NCBI RefSeq assembly: GCF_902498785.1
Contig: NZ_LR701494.1
Location: 991,022 to 1,055,021 of the forward strand
Direction of reading: 5' to 3'
DNA: 64,000 nucleotides
Source of the DNA: Sphingomonas sp. EC-HK361
Lineage (GTDB): Bacteria > Pseudomonadota > Alphaproteobacteria > Sphingomonadales > Sphingomonadaceae
A program made the position numbers and the translations under genes. The notes under the pieces were generated by a model that saw only the letters and a list, made by a program, of their open reading frames with translations, searched no databases and was not told where the DNA came from. Shown piece after piece: positions 44,015 through 53,538 of the stretch (its first letter is position 1; each line of letters opens with the position of its first letter).

Positions 44015-45672
44015 CCCGCCTCGACAACCAGCGCCACATCGCCGCGCCCACCGGCACCGCACTCAGCGCGAAGAGCTGGCTCACCGAAGCGCCGCTGCGG
44101 ATGCTGATGAACAATCTCGACGCGCGGGTTGCGGAAAACCCCCAGGAACTCGTCGTCTATGGCGGCATCGGTCGCGCCGCGCGCGACTGGGAAAGCTATG
44201 ACCGGATCGTCGAGACGCTGCGGCGGCTTGGGGACGACCAGACCCTGCTGATCCAGTCGGGGAAGCCCGTCGGCGTGTTCCGCACCCACCGCGATGCGCC
44301 GCGCGTGCTCCTCGCCAACTCCAACCTCGTGCCGCACTGGGCGACGTGGGAGCATTTCGCCGAGCTCGATCGGGCCGGGCTCATAATGTACGGCCAGATG
44401 ACCGCCGGCTCCTGGATCTACATCGGCAGCCAGGGCATCGTTCAGGGCACTTACGAGACGTTCGTCGAGATGGGGCGCCAGCATTATGACGGCGATCTGA
44501 CCGGCCGCTGGCTGCTCACCGCCGGCCTTGGCGGGATGGGCGGCGCGCAGCCGCTTGCCAGCGTGATGGCGGGCGCCTCGTGCCTCGCGATCGAATGCCA
44601 GCCGAGCCGGATCGAGATGCGGCTCCAGACCGGCTATCTCGATGCGCGCGCGGATACGATCGAGGACGCGGTGGCGATCCTCGACCGCGCAAAGGCGGAC
44701 GGCAAGCCGGTGTCGGTCGGGCTGCTCGGCAATGCCGCCGAGCTGCTGCCCGAGATATACCGCCGCGGCATCCGTCCCGATCTGCTGACCGATCAGACCT
44801 CCGCGCACGATCCGGCGAACGGCTATCTCCCCGCCGGATGGACGCTGGAGCAATGGGCCGGAGGCCGCGAGCGCGACCCTGCTGGCGTCGCCAGCGCCGC
44901 GAAGGCCTCGATGGCGGCGCACGTCCGCGCGATGCTCGATTTTCAGGGTGCGGGCGTGCCGACGGTCGATTACGGCAACAATATCCGACAGGTCGCAAAG
45001 GACGAAGGCGTCGCCAACGCGTTCGATTTTCCCGGCTTTGTGCCCGCCTATATCCGCCCGCTCTTCTGCCGCGGCATCGGCCCGTTCCGCTGGGTCGCAC
45101 TGTCCGGCGACCCGGAGGACATCTACAGGACCGACGCCAAGGTGAAGGAGCTGCTGCCCGACAATGCGGCGCTGCACCGCTGGCTTGATATGGCGCGCGA
45201 GCGAATCCAGTTTCAGGGGCTGCCCGCGCGCATCTGCTGGGTGGGGTTAGGCGACCGCCACCGGCTCGGCCTTGCGTTCAACGACATGGTCGCCTCGGGT
45301 GAGTTGTCGGCGCCGGTCGTGATCGGCCGCGACCATCTCGACAGCGGCTCGGTCGCCAGCCCCAATCGCGAGACCGAGGCGATGCGCGACGGATCGGACG
45401 CCGTCTCCGACTGGCCGCTCCTCAACGCGCTGCTGAACACTGCAAGCGGCGCGACCTGGGTATCGCTGCACCATGGCGGCGGTGTCGGCATGGGGTTTTC
45501 GCAGCACGCCGGCATGGTGATCGTCGCGGACGGCACGCCGGAGGCCGCGGCGCGGCTGGAGCGCGTCTTGTGGAACGACCCGGCAACCGGCGTCATGCGC
45601 CACGCCGATGCCGGCTATGCCGACGCGATCGCTTGCGCCGCGACCTGCGACCTGGATTTGCCGAGCGTGTGA
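44011..45672 (+). CDS. hutU: Urocanate hydratase HutU
   Basis: 553-residue enzyme converting urocanate to imidazolone propionate with tightly bound NAD. The NAD-binding [12 protein letters not shown] segment, [27 protein letters not shown] and [16 protein letters not shown] are all family blocks. ATG 44011 overlaps the hutG stop; a longer open frame upstream lies in hutG and was rejected. It is the last gene of the hutI-hutH-hutG-hutU unit and completes the pathway. Confidence 0.95.
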   Translation: MTRLDNQRHIAAPTGTALSAKSWLTEAPLRMLMNNLDARVAENPQELVVYGGIGRAARDWESYDRIVETLRRLGDDQTLLIQSGKPVGVFRTHRDAPRVLLANSNLVPHWATWEHFAELDRAGLIMYGQMTAGSWIYIGSQGIVQGTYETFVEMGRQHYDGDLTGRWLLTAGLGGMGGAQPLASVMAGASCLAIECQPSRIEMRLQTGYLDARADTIEDAVAILDRAKADGKPVSVGLLGNAAELLPEIYRRGIRPDLLTDQTSAHDPANGYLPAGWTLEQWAGGRERDPAGVASAAKASMAAHVRAMLDFQGAGVPTVDYGNNIRQVAKDEGVANAFDFPGFVPAYIRPLFCRGIGPFRWVALSGDPEDIYRTDAKVKELLPDNAALHRWLDMARERIQFQGLPARICWVGLGDRHRLGLAFNDMVASGELSAPVVIGRDHLDSGSVASPNRETEAMRDGSDAVSDWPLLNALLNTASGATWVSLHHGGGVGMGFSQHAGMVIVADGTPEAAARLERVLWNDPATGVMRHADAGYADAIACAATCDLDLPSV

Positions 45673-45711
45673 CTCTGCGAGCAGTCGCTCGCATCTCCGC
45701 CGCGCGCGGGA

Positions 45712-46728
45712 TCAGGCGGTGCCCATCACCTGCGACGCGAAGCGCTCCATTTCCTCATGCTGCGGACTCATCTGCAGCAGGAGCAGGTCGAGACCCGCGG
45801 CTTCATATTCGGCGATCCGCTCGCGCAGCTGTTCCGGCGTTCCAACCAGATTGGGGCGCAGCCCGCGGTTGGACACCGAGTATTCCCGGACCTTCAGCTC
45901 GCGCTCCAATTGGGTGCCCGACAGCCACTGATCGAAATTGGCATAGCCTGCGGGCAGTTCGCTGACCGTGGTAATGCGTTCGAGCTCGCGCTTCGCCTCC
46001 GCCTCGCTGTCGCGCACGATCGCATAGGCGGCCATGCCATAGTGCATCGGCCCGCCGCCCGCCGCCGCCCGCCGTGCCGCCATGTCGGCGATCTTGGGTG
46101 CAATCGCGGTCGCAGGGTCGCCGTGCATCACATAGGCGTCGCACTGTGTCGCGATCATCGTCTTGGCCGCGTCGCTCTCGCCGCCGGCATAGACGGTCGG
46201 GCGCTTTTCCGGCTTGGGTGCGCAGATCGCGTCCTGCGTCGTGTAGAACTGACCATCGAACGTGAAGCGATCCTTGCTCCACAGGCCGTCGACGACGCGC
46301 AGCCATTCCGCGGTGCGGGCATAGCGATCGTCATGCTGGTCGAACTGGAGGCCATATTGCTTGGCCTCGTCGGCCCACCAGGACGACACCACGTTGAGCG
46401 CGAGGCGTCCTCCGGCGATCCGATCGATATTGGCGGCCGCCTTCGCGAACAGCGCCGGATGGTGGAAGTTGGGCCGGACCGCGACCATGAGCTCGATCGA
46501 CTCCGTGACCGCGGCAAGCGCCGCGGCGGTCGACCAGGCGTCGAGCGCGGGCTGCTCCACGCCCTTGATATCGTTGAGGTTCAGCTCGGCGATGAGCGTC
46601 AGGTCGTAACCCCAGCGCTCGGCCGCCTGGGTCAGGCGCTTCGTATACTCCCACGTCGCCGCCATGCCTTCATCGGGCACGTTGCGCAGCCAGCCGCCGA
46701 ACACCGGCGTCCAATATCCGTAGCGCAT
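45712..46728 (-). CDS. LLM-class FMN-dependent monooxygenase
   Basis: 338 residues, luciferase-like TIM barrel. MRYGYWTPVFGGWLRNV opens the protein; LMVAVRPNFHHPALFAKAAANID, GRLALNVVSSWW and VYAGGESDAAKTMIA match the alkanesulfonate/dimethylsulfone monooxygenase branch (SsuD/SfnG-like), where reduced FMN is supplied by a separate reductase. No reductase gene is adjacent. The start overlaps the ATP-grasp stop by one base (TGATG), so the pair is one operon. A sulfonate substrate is possible but unproven. Confidence 0.85.
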   Translation of the reverse strand: MRYGYWTPVFGGWLRNVPDEGMAATWEYTKRLTQAAERWGYDLTLIAELNLNDIKGVEQPALDAWSTAAALAAVTESIELMVAVRPNFHHPALFAKAAANIDRIAGGRLALNVVSSWWADEAKQYGLQFDQHDDRYARTAEWLRVVDGLWSKDRFTFDGQFYTTQDAICAPKPEKRPTVYAGGESDAAKTMIATQCDAYVMHGDPATAIAPKIADMAARRAAAGGGPMHYGMAAYAIVRDSEAEAKRELERITTVSELPAGYANFDQWLSGTQLERELKVREYSVSNRGLRPNLVGTPEQLRERIAEYEAAGLDLLLLQMSPQHEEMERFASQVMGTA

Positions 46729-47633
46729 CAGCGCGCCTCCTCGATCCAGCCGACCAGCCGGTCGACAAGGCGGTCATGCGGGTCCCAGCCCAGCACGTCC
46801 AGCGGCCGTGCGACGAAATTGGACAGCGCGTTGATGTCGTAGAAGCGAGGGCAACCGTCGCGATCGTCGATCATAACCTCGACCCCACCGACATCGAGGT
46901 GCGCCGCGCGCGCGATTGCCTCGGCCGCCTCGCGCAAGCCAGTCGGCGGTTCCGACGCCGTCATCTGGATCGCGCTGCTCGGCACCTGGCATGCATCGGC
47001 GGGACACAGGTCAAACGCCCCCGCACCGGCGATATCGATCGCGTAGAGATGCACGCGGTCGAGCGTCTCGATACGCGTTACGGTGCCGCCGCGCGCCGGC
47101 ACATAATCCTGCACCAGCAGCACGCCGTCGATGCTCGTCGGAAGCGTATGATCCGCGATCGCAGCGCGTAATGCTTCCCGGTCGTCATAACGCGCGATCC
47201 CCGCTCCCGCGCCGCCGATATTGGCCTTCACGATCAGCGGAAATCCGATCGTCTCCGCCGCCGCGACCGTATCGGCTGCGCGGTGGACGACGCGGGTTGC
47301 TGGGATCGCCAGGCCGAGGCTCGCGATCAGTGACAGCTGGCGCGCCTTTGACGTATCGATCGCCAGTGCCGCGGTCCCGTTCAGCACGCGCGCGCCGGCC
47401 TGCTCCCACCCGCCGAGACGCGCGCCGGCCCAGTAGATCGGATGCTCAGCGTCCCTGAGGAAGGCAGACATCGCGATCCGGTTTAAGACGACCGGCGCCG
47501 GCAGCGACCGATCGGCGGGATCGAACGCGACTCCCGTCGACAGCGGCGTGTAGTCAACCCCGCGACGGTCGAGCGCCGCGAACAAGGGCGCGAACCAGAC
47601 GGGATGTTCGTAGAGGATTGCTAGATCGGTCAC
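46728..47633 (-). CDS. ATP-grasp (RimK-like) ligase
   Basis: 301 residues. ATP-grasp features: DTSKARQLSLIASLGLAIP before the central domain, PLIVKANIGGAGAGIARYD for the glycine-rich loop, LVQDYVP and GGVEVMIDDRDG followed by FYDINALSNF with the Mg-binding Asn/Asp. Such enzymes join a carboxylate to an amine through an acyl phosphate. It is upstream of and coupled to the LLM monooxygenase by a one-base overlap. Substrates are unknown; together they could build and oxidise a small amide (inference). Confidence 0.83.
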   Translation of the reverse strand: MTDLAILYEHPVWFAPLFAALDRRGVDYTPLSTGVAFDPADRSLPAPVVLNRIAMSAFLRDAEHPIYWAGARLGGWEQAGARVLNGTAALAIDTSKARQLSLIASLGLAIPATRVVHRAADTVAAAETIGFPLIVKANIGGAGAGIARYDDREALRAAIADHTLPTSIDGVLLVQDYVPARGGTVTRIETLDRVHLYAIDIAGAGAFDLCPADACQVPSSAIQMTASEPPTGLREAAEAIARAAHLDVGGVEVMIDDRDGCPRFYDINALSNFVARPLDVLGWDPHDRLVDRLVGWIEEAR

Positions 47634-47744
47634 GGGCGATTCCAGTGGGTTTGCGCGGAACGCCCTAGCGTCTATCGCACGCCTCTGTCCGACCTAAAAT
47701 GCAGCGCGTCGCTGCGCGCGTGAATGTCCGACGCGTTTCGTAAA

Positions 47745-47834
<90 letters not shown>

Positions 47835-47968
47835 GCGAGGACGTATCCGGCAGCGCGAACACGCTGCCCAACGGGTCGAGCGGCGCCCTCTAACGGCATC
47901 GAAGGGTGGGCGCAAGCGCCCTGACGCAGAACGCTTGTGCACCGCCGAACGCGCACTAGATTGGGCTG

Positions 47969-48343
47969 ATGATCTCCCCGCAAATCTCGATCGACGATTC
48001 CCTTCGGCAAGCGCCGCCGGTCAGCCATGCCCGCTTCGCGATCGGCGATGTCGTGCGCCACCGGCTGTTCGATTTCCGCGGCGTCGTGTTCGATATCGAC
48101 CCCGTCTTCGCCAATTCCGCGGAATGGTATGAGGCGATCCCGGAAAAGCTGCGCCCGGCAAAGGACCAGCCCTTCTACCACCTGCTCGCCGAAAATGCCG
48201 AATCGAGCTACGTCGCCTATGTGAGCCAGCAGAACCTGGTGTCGGACGACAGCGACGAGCCGATCGACCACCCCGCCATCGCGGGGTTGTTCACAGGATA
48301 TGAGGACGGCCGCTACAGCCTGAGGCGCGAACACCGACACTGA
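47969..48343 (+). CDS. hspQ: Heat shock protein HspQ
   Basis: 124 residues; hemimethylated-DNA-binding/YccV-like fold. Family blocks are ARFAIGDVVRHRLFDFRGVVFDIDP and QPFYHLLAENAESSYVAYVSQQNL. HspQ is a specificity factor/adaptor linked to Lon protease in enterobacteria. The N-terminal about 20 residues before the domain are extra. The gene is alone, followed by a family 3 repeat. Confidence 0.88.
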   Translation: MISPQISIDDSLRQAPPVSHARFAIGDVVRHRLFDFRGVVFDIDPVFANSAEWYEAIPEKLRPAKDQPFYHLLAENAESSYVAYVSQQNLVSDDSDEPIDHPAIAGLFTGYEDGRYSLRREHRH

Positions 48344-48388
48344 TGCTGGCGGATCGCGGCGGCAGCGGAGGTGGCAACGCCGCCTTCA

Positions 48389-48513
48389 TCTGACGGCGCG
48401 GCCTGGACCCTTCGACTTCGCTCAGGGCGAACGGAGGGCGGTGGCGTTTGGGCCGACTTTCTCCTCCCAAATCCGTTAGTGCTGAGCGAAGTCGAAGCAC
48501 ACTCGCCGTCAGA
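48389..48513. repeat. Family 3 palindromic repeat, long copy
   Basis: Outer ends TCTGACGGCG / CGCCGTCAGA mirror each other. Inside are arms CCCTTCGACTTCGCTCAGGG (48409-48428) and GTGCTGAGCGAAGTCGAAGC (48479-48498). About 125 bp, between hspQ and the end of the TonB receptor gene, so it could terminate both convergent transcripts. Confidence 0.85.
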
Positions 48514-48545
48514 CGGGGCCGGCGTTGCCGACCCCTCTGCCCGCC

Positions 48546-51164
48546 TCAAAAATTGAACGCCACGCGGCCATACAGGAACCGCCCGTTGAAGCCGAATGGC
48601 GACAGGCTGCTGTACGGCAGGAAGTAGCTGTTCGGGCTGAACCCTGCGGTGCCGAGCGGCAGCGCATCGGGATAGACGTCAAAGACGTTGTCCGCGCCCA
48701 CCGCCAGCGTCACCTGGTCGATCGGATGCACGCGCAGCTCGACGTCGGTCACCCATTTCGGCGTCATCTTGAAATCGCCAGCGACCGTGCCGAGCGGCGC
48801 CGACAGCGCGCCGGATGCGGCCGACCATACGGTGCCGTAGCGGTTGGTGCGGATCGTCGCGCCGATCCTGTCGAGATCCCAGTCCGCCGACAGGTTCAGC
48901 TTGGTACGCGGCTGCGCGTCGGTCAGGCGGAAGGATTCGGCGCGCCCGAACAGCACCACACCCGGTAGCGACGGCAGCACGGCGCGGCTGAGGATCTTCG
49001 TCTCGTTATAATTGTAGCCGGCGGTGAGGGTAAATTTCCCCGCACCGAAATCGGGCACACGGTACGTGCCGACCACATCGACACCCTGGGTGCGCGTATC
49101 CACGCCGTTGACGAAGAAGCGCGCCGACGTGACGTTGGTGATCCCCGCCGCGTTCAGCAGGGTGACCACTGAGGTTCCCGTCAGATTCTCGGTCAGCGTC
49201 ACCCGGTCCTTGATCAGGATGTTGTAGTAATCCGCGGTGAGGCTGAACCCGCTGAACGGCGTGAGCACGAGCCCGCCCGCGATGTTGAGCGCCTTTTCCG
49301 GCTTCAGCTGCTTGCCGCCGAGCGCGACCGCGACCGGACTCGTCGCCGGGAAGGTGCCGACCTCGATCAGCTGCGCGACGCCGTTGACGACCGTGTTGTT
49401 GGTGGAGGTCGTCGCGAAATATTGCTGCGCCAGGCTCGGCGCGCGAAAGCCCGTCGCGATCGATCCGCGCACCGCGATGCCGCGCACCGGTTCCAGCCGG
49501 GCGGCGATCTTGCCGTTCACGGTGTCGCCGAAATCGGAATAATGCTCGTAGCGGCCGGCACCCTGCAGCGTGAACTTCTCGCTCACATCGGCATCGACCT
49601 CAAAATAGCCGGCATAGCTGTCCCGCGACACGTCGATCGCGTTGGTCGGGCGGAAGCCAGGAAACACCTGCGCCCCGCCGCCCGCCCCGTTCGCGGTGAA
49701 CGGCCCGTTGATGTAGCTCGCCACATCGCCTGCGCGGATCTTGAAGTTCTCGTTGCGATATTCGGCACCGAACGCGATGCCGAAGCTCGACAGCCAGCTC
49801 ACATCCCATTTGCGGCTGAGGTCGAGGTTCGCGGTCGTCTGGCCGTAAGCGATCCCGCCCGCGTCGAAGCGATTGGGCGACAAGGCGCCGCCGAGCGACG
49901 TGTTGAAACTATTGATCGTCTTGTAGTTGAGTTCGTTCGATCCGTAGACGACCGACAGGTCCGCCTTCAGCCCCGCGACATCGCCCTTGATGCCGACCGC
50001 GCCCGAGACATCCTCGATCTCGCTCTGGATCTTGGGCAGGAATCCGTCCGCATAATAGGGCACGAACGTCGTCGTCGACGCATTGAAATCGCGGTTCCGC
50101 GCGTCGTTCGAGCGGCGGTAGAAGCCCGCGCCGATGCCGTCGCGGATGCCGTAGCTGCCGAATGCGTAGAGCTCGGCGGTCGCGCCGATATTCATGCCCG
50201 CATTGGCGAAGAGGTTGTAGTCGGTCGCCTTGCCGTCGCCATAGCCATGGGTGAAGCGATCGATCGTCAGTTCGCGCGGATCGCCGACATTGAAATATTG
50301 CCGCCGCGGATCGGCACCCGAACGCTGGGTCGGGTCGCGATCCCGGAACTGCGCGGAGAAGGTGAAGAAGCCGCCGGGGCCGATCGGCAGGCCGAGCCGG
50401 GTCGCCAGCGTCAGCGTGTCGCCATCGTGACGCACGACTTCGCCGCCGTAGTTGAGCTTCAGGATATCGCCCTGCGCGTTCGAACCTGCGGTCAGCACTG
50501 TCGGCAGGCCGTTCGCGTCGGTCGCGACTCCGGTCACCGAATTCACGCCGTCCATCTTGGTGCGGTACTGGCCGTAGGTCACCGATCCGGCGACGCCTTC
50601 CTTGCGCGACAGCTGGATGTTGATGACGCCGGCGATCGCATCGGAACCATATTGCGACGACGCGCCGTCGCGCAGCACTTCGATCCGGTCGATCGCGATC
50701 GGCGGGATCTCGTTCAGATCGACCGCAGTGGCGCCGCGCCCGACCGATCCGTTGAGGTTGAGCAGCGCCGCCTGATGCCGCCGCTTGCCGTTGATCAGCA
50801 CCAGCGTCTGGTCGGGCGAGAGCCCGCGCAGCGTCGCCGGGCGCAGCGAATCGGTGCCATCGGTCAGCGACGGCTGCGGGAAGTTGAAGGAGGGAACGAG
50901 CTGATTGAGGACCTTGTTGGTCTCGGTCTGCCCGGAATTGGAAAGTTGATCGCCGCCGATGACGTCGATCGGCACCGGGCTGTCGGCGACGGTGCGTCCG
51001 CCGACGCGGTTGCCCGTCACGACGATGTCCTGCGAGGGGTCGGCATCCGGCGCAGCGGCCTGATCGGCGGGCAGCTGATCGGGCACGGTCTGCGCCAGCG
51101 CAGGTTGAGCAAACGCCATCGCCGTCGTGGTCAGCGCCACCGCGAGCAAGTTTCTGCGCATCAT
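48546..51164 (-). CDS. TonB-dependent receptor
   Basis: 872 residues. Signal peptide MMRRNLLAVALTTTAMAFAQ then Pro-Ala-Leu-Ala-Gln. Plug domain: QDIVVTGNRVGGRTVADSPVP, TLRGLSPDQTLVLINGKRRH, RIEVLRDGASSQYGSDAIAG; the INGKRRHQAALLN type plug is the large-receptor form common in sphingomonads and Caulobacter. The barrel ends in Phe (GRVAFNF). ATG 51164 has a GGGGG-rich site upstream; the open frame continues to 51863 but that part is the antisense of rplU. The ligand is unknown. The 270-bp region 51165-51434 upstream holds promoters. Confidence 0.92.
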   Translation of the reverse strand: MMRRNLLAVALTTTAMAFAQPALAQTVPDQLPADQAAAPDADPSQDIVVTGNRVGGRTVADSPVPIDVIGGDQLSNSGQTETNKVLNQLVPSFNFPQPSLTDGTDSLRPATLRGLSPDQTLVLINGKRRHQAALLNLNGSVGRGATAVDLNEIPPIAIDRIEVLRDGASSQYGSDAIAGVINIQLSRKEGVAGSVTYGQYRTKMDGVNSVTGVATDANGLPTVLTAGSNAQGDILKLNYGGEVVRHDGDTLTLATRLGLPIGPGGFFTFSAQFRDRDPTQRSGADPRRQYFNVGDPRELTIDRFTHGYGDGKATDYNLFANAGMNIGATAELYAFGSYGIRDGIGAGFYRRSNDARNRDFNASTTTFVPYYADGFLPKIQSEIEDVSGAVGIKGDVAGLKADLSVVYGSNELNYKTINSFNTSLGGALSPNRFDAGGIAYGQTTANLDLSRKWDVSWLSSFGIAFGAEYRNENFKIRAGDVASYINGPFTANGAGGGAQVFPGFRPTNAIDVSRDSYAGYFEVDADVSEKFTLQGAGRYEHYSDFGDTVNGKIAARLEPVRGIAVRGSIATGFRAPSLAQQYFATTSTNNTVVNGVAQLIEVGTFPATSPVAVALGGKQLKPEKALNIAGGLVLTPFSGFSLTADYYNILIKDRVTLTENLTGTSVVTLLNAAGITNVTSARFFVNGVDTRTQGVDVVGTYRVPDFGAGKFTLTAGYNYNETKILSRAVLPSLPGVVLFGRAESFRLTDAQPRTKLNLSADWDLDRIGATIRTNRYGTVWSAASGALSAPLGTVAGDFKMTPKWVTDVELRVHPIDQVTLAVGADNVFDVYPDALPLGTAGFSPNSYFLPYSSLSPFGFNGRFLYGRVAFNF

Positions 51165-51232
51165 CGACCCCCTGCCGTGTAACGGACGATCCGTAAGTCG
51201 CCCTTTCCCCGACACTTTATGACCTAAGCGCC

Positions 51233-51250
51233 ATGTCACAATGCCGTAAC
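51233..51250 (+). promoter_or_regulatory. Pho-box-like double repeat
   Basis: ATGTCAC (51233-51239) and CCGTAAC (51244-51250) with a 4-base spacer. These are exactly the third and second heptamers of the pstS Pho box, in swapped order and with the correct 11-base period. It lies between the TonB receptor (-) and rplU (+). The repeats point towards rplU, opposite to the receptor, so the target gene is unclear. Confidence 0.4.
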
Positions 51251-51343
51251 GACCTCCGGCGCTCATTTGGTGATCGGGGTGTTGCTGCAACGCAACAGCG
51301 GGCACGGAGGCCCTGATGCATCCCGCAAGGCGTGGGTTCGCGG

Positions 51344-51371
51344 TTGACAGCGCGCGCCACCTGCCATAGCA
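51344..51371 (+). promoter_or_regulatory. Probable housekeeping promoter of rplU-rpmA
   Basis: A perfect -35 TTGACA (51344-51349) with a -10-like CATAGC or ATAGCA (51365-51371) 15 to 16 bases on, about 64 bp upstream of the rplU ATG. It is the best sigma-70-like element in the gap. Confidence 0.55.
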
Positions 51372-51434
51372 GCGGCCCTTCTCCCGGCGAGGCCATCCTC
51401 GTGCGGGCACATGTATTTGGGAAGATTCGAGGCC

Positions 51435-51815
51435 ATGTTCGCTATCGTGCGCACAGGCGGCAAGCAGTATCGCGTCGCCGCCGGAGACAAGATCGTCGTC
51501 GACAAGATCGACGGCGAAGCCGGTTCGTCCATCACGCTGGGCGACGTGCTGCTCGCTGGCGAGGGCTCGGACCTGAAGGCCGCGGCCGGCTTGACCGTCG
51601 CTGCCGAGATCGTCGCGCAGGCGAAGGGCGAGAAGGTCATCGTCTTCAAGAAGCGCCGCCGCCACAATTATCGTCGTCGCAACGGCCACCGCCAGCTGCA
51701 CACGATCCTGAAGATCGTGAGCGTCGGCAGCGAAGAGAAGAAGAAGGCCGCGCCCAAAAAGGCTGCCGCCAAGACCGCCGAGTCCGAGGCCCCGGCCCCG
51801 GCCGCGCAGGCGTAA
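51435..51815 (+). CDS. rplU: 50S ribosomal protein L21
   Basis: 126 residues. [20 protein letters not shown] opens the standard L21 domain; [19 protein letters not shown] is the RNA-binding C-terminal block. The last 25 residues ([20 protein letters not shown]...) form an Ala/Lys-rich tail common in alphaproteobacterial L21. ATG 51435 was chosen; 13 bp separate it from rpmA. Confidence 0.96.
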   Translation: MFAIVRTGGKQYRVAAGDKIVVDKIDGEAGSSITLGDVLLAGEGSDLKAAAGLTVAAEIVAQAKGEKVIVFKKRRRHNYRRRNGHRQLHTILKIVSVGSEEKKKAAPKKAAAKTAESEAPAPAAQA

Positions 51816-51828
51816 GGAGTAGTTCGCA

Positions 51829-52098
51829 ATGGCACATAAGAAAGCAGGCGGTTCGTCGCGCAACGGTCGTGATTCGGCCGGTCGTCGCCTTGGCGTGAAG
51901 AAGTTCGGCGGTCAGGAAGCGACCGCGGGCAATATTCTCGTCCGCCAGCGCGGGACGAAGTTCTACCCGGGCCGCAACGTCGGCATCGGCAAGGATCACA
52001 CCCTTTTCGCGCTTATCGACGGCCGCGTGGTGTTCCACGACGGCAAGCTCGGCCGAAAGTTCTGTTCGGTCGATATGATTGCGCAAGCGGCCGAATAA
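51829..52098 (+). CDS. rpmA: 50S ribosomal protein L27
   Basis: 89 residues: [20 protein letters not shown], then [21 protein letters not shown]. The N-terminal tail reaching the peptidyl-transferase centre is intact, with no N-terminal pre-sequence as in Firmicutes. Directly downstream of rplU with a GGAG ribosome-binding site. Two hairpins follow it. Confidence 0.97.
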   Translation: MAHKKAGGSSRNGRDSAGRRLGVKKFGGQEATAGNILVRQRGTKFYPGRNVGIGKDHTLFALIDGRVVFHDGKLGRKFCSVDMIAQAAE

Positions 52099-52113
52099 CA
52101 TCGGGTAACCACA

Positions 52114-52137
52114 CGGGTTGCCCACCAGGGCGACCCG
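52114..52137 (+). terminator. Hairpin after rpmA
   Basis: CGGGTTGCCC (52114-52123) pairs with GGGCGACCCG (52128-52137) around a 4-base loop, with one U-G wobble. The following GGTTTCTT is only weakly U-rich, so it may be a 3' stabilising hairpin. Confidence 0.5.
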
Positions 52138-52164
52138 GGTTTCTTGCACAGGAACCAGCCAGAC

Positions 52165-52197
52165 AAGGGAGACGGGTCCGCCCCGGCTCCCTTTTTT
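52165..52197 (+). terminator. Intrinsic terminator of rplU-rpmA
   Basis: AAGGGAG (52165-52171) pairs with CTCCCTT (52187-52193), a 15-base loop between, and the stem runs into six Ts (52192-52197). It is the clearest rho-independent terminator in the window, between rpmA and the GNAT gene. Confidence 0.8.
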
Positions 52198-52270
52198 CTT
52201 GCTCCCTCAACCCTGTCGCCGCCGCGTCACACAGACGTGGCAGCGGCTCGCGCAGGTGAGGAGCGAGATA

Positions 52271-52816
52271 ATGTTCGCGCGGACGAAGAGACTGACGTTA
52301 CGCCCCGGCTGGCCCGAGGATGCCGCTGCCCTGACGCAGGCGATCGCGCACGAATGCGTCGCGACCAAACTCGCGCGCATGCCGTGGCCGTACCAGATCG
52401 ACGACGCGGTTACCTTCCTGTCGATCCCGCGCGCGGCGACCGATCCGTCCTTCCTGATCTTCAGTCACGAGGCGGACCATCCGCAGCTGGTGGGTTCGAT
52501 CGGCCTGCGTGCCGAGGGTGGCTGGTGGGAACTCGGTTACTGGCTGACCCCCAACGCCTGGGGTCGCGGCTACGCAACGGAGGCGGGTGAAGCCGTCCTC
52601 CACACCGCGCGCCACGCCCTGCCCCGCCGCCCGATCCGCGCCTATCATCAGCTTGCCAACCCCGCCTCCGGGCGGGTGTTGGCGAAGCTCGGCCTGCGCA
52701 AGGTCGGCGAGCAGATGCGCTACAGCCTCGCGCAGGACCGCGACGTCGCGTGCGCGGTGTTCGAAGGCGATGTGCTGGACGGCGACCGAACCGGCGACAT
52801 GCCGATCGCGGCTTAA
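52271..52816 (+). CDS. GNAT-family N-acetyltransferase (RimJ/RimL type)
   Basis: 181 residues. RTKRLTLRPGWPEDAAALTQAI opens a typical RimJ/RimL-like GNAT; GSIGLRAEGGWWELGYWLTPNAWGRGYATEAG contains the acetyl-CoA loop (WGRGYATEA); NPASGRVLAKLGLRKVGE ends the fold. ATG 52271 follows GGAG; the longer open frame covers the terminator and was rejected. The acceptor is unknown. This gene commonly follows rpmA in sphingomonads. Confidence 0.9.
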   Translation: MFARTKRLTLRPGWPEDAAALTQAIAHECVATKLARMPWPYQIDDAVTFLSIPRAATDPSFLIFSHEADHPQLVGSIGLRAEGGWWELGYWLTPNAWGRGYATEAGEAVLHTARHALPRRPIRAYHQLANPASGRVLAKLGLRKVGEQMRYSLAQDRDVACAVFEGDVLDGDRTGDMPIAA

Positions 52817-52827
52817 ATGGTTGACGG

Positions 52828-52884
52828 ATGTGTCCCCGCGAAGGCGGGGACCCAGACTGGGCTCCCGCCTTCGCGGGAGCACAT
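52828..52884. repeat. Family 2 palindromic repeat
   Basis: 57 bp; ends ATGTGTCC / GAGCACAT, arms CCCCGCGAAGGCGGGG and CTCCCGCCTTCGCGGGAG around CCCAGACTGGG. It lies 12 bp after the GNAT stop and 52 bp before the TetR start. Orientation is opposite to the copies at 31401 and 33902. Confidence 0.92.
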
Positions 52885-52936
52885 CCTCACCGTGCTCCGA
52901 TTGCCTTCCGCTCCAAACAAGCCGACACCCCCCGTC

Positions 52937-53530
52937 ATGTCCGTCGTCCCCCTCCCCACCCGCAAGCGCCTCTCCCCCGAGGAGTCCCGCGACGCCGCGC
53001 TGGAAGCCGCCCGCGCGCTCCTCGTCGAGGTCGGCCCGCAGGCCGTCACCCTGAAGGCGGTCGCCGCGCGGATCGGGCGGACCCACGCCAACCTCCTCCA
53101 CCATTTCGGCTCGGCCGACGGGCTGCAAAAGGCGCTCATCGCCCGCATGGCCGCCTTCGTGACCTCCACCATCCGCGAGGCCGTGCTGCGTCAGCGCGGC
53201 GGCGATCAGAACCCGTCCGAAATCGTCGACCTCGCCTTCGACGCCTTCGACTCGGGCGGCGCGGGCGCGCTCGCCAGCTGGATGATCCTCTCCGGCAACG
53301 AGGACGCGCTCGATCCCATCCTCAACGCGATCCATGATCTCGTCGACGATCTGTCGGCGGACCATTCGAAGCCCGACCAGCCGATCGAGGACGAAACGCT
53401 GCAACTCGTTCTGCTCGCGCTCGGCGACGCGCTGTTCGGTGCGCCGCTCACCCGCGCACTCGGCGTGCCGCGCGAACGTGCGCGCGAACTGGCGCGGGGT
53501 TTGCTGATCGCGGGGCGGAAGGAAAAATAA
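52937..53530 (+). CDS. TetR-family transcriptional regulator
   Basis: 197 residues. N-terminal DNA-binding domain: SRDAALEAARALLVEVGPQAVT followed by LKAVAARIGRTHANLLHHFGS. The C-terminal domain is helical, with no recognised ligand signature. ATG 52937 is chosen because upstream in-frame sequence is family 2 repeat. The gene stands between GNAT and obgE; its target is not evident. Confidence 0.85.
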   Translation: MSVVPLPTRKRLSPEESRDAALEAARALLVEVGPQAVTLKAVAARIGRTHANLLHHFGSADGLQKALIARMAAFVTSTIREAVLRQRGGDQNPSEIVDLAFDAFDSGGAGALASWMILSGNEDALDPILNAIHDLVDDLSADHSKPDQPIEDETLQLVLLALGDALFGAPLTRALGVPRERARELARGLLIAGRKEK

Positions 53531-53538
53531 CCCCAACC

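Noticed and set aside
45673-45711. Terminator between hutU and the convergent LLM gene
   Set aside because: The 39-bp gap has no convincing stem with a T-run on either strand.
49422-51182. Plus-strand open frame opposite the second TonB receptor
   Set aside because: Same reason; composition is that of an antisense shadow.
51165-51863. N-terminal extension of the second TonB receptor by about 233 codons
   Set aside because: The extension is antisense to rplU and its promoter and precedes a complete signal peptide at 51164.
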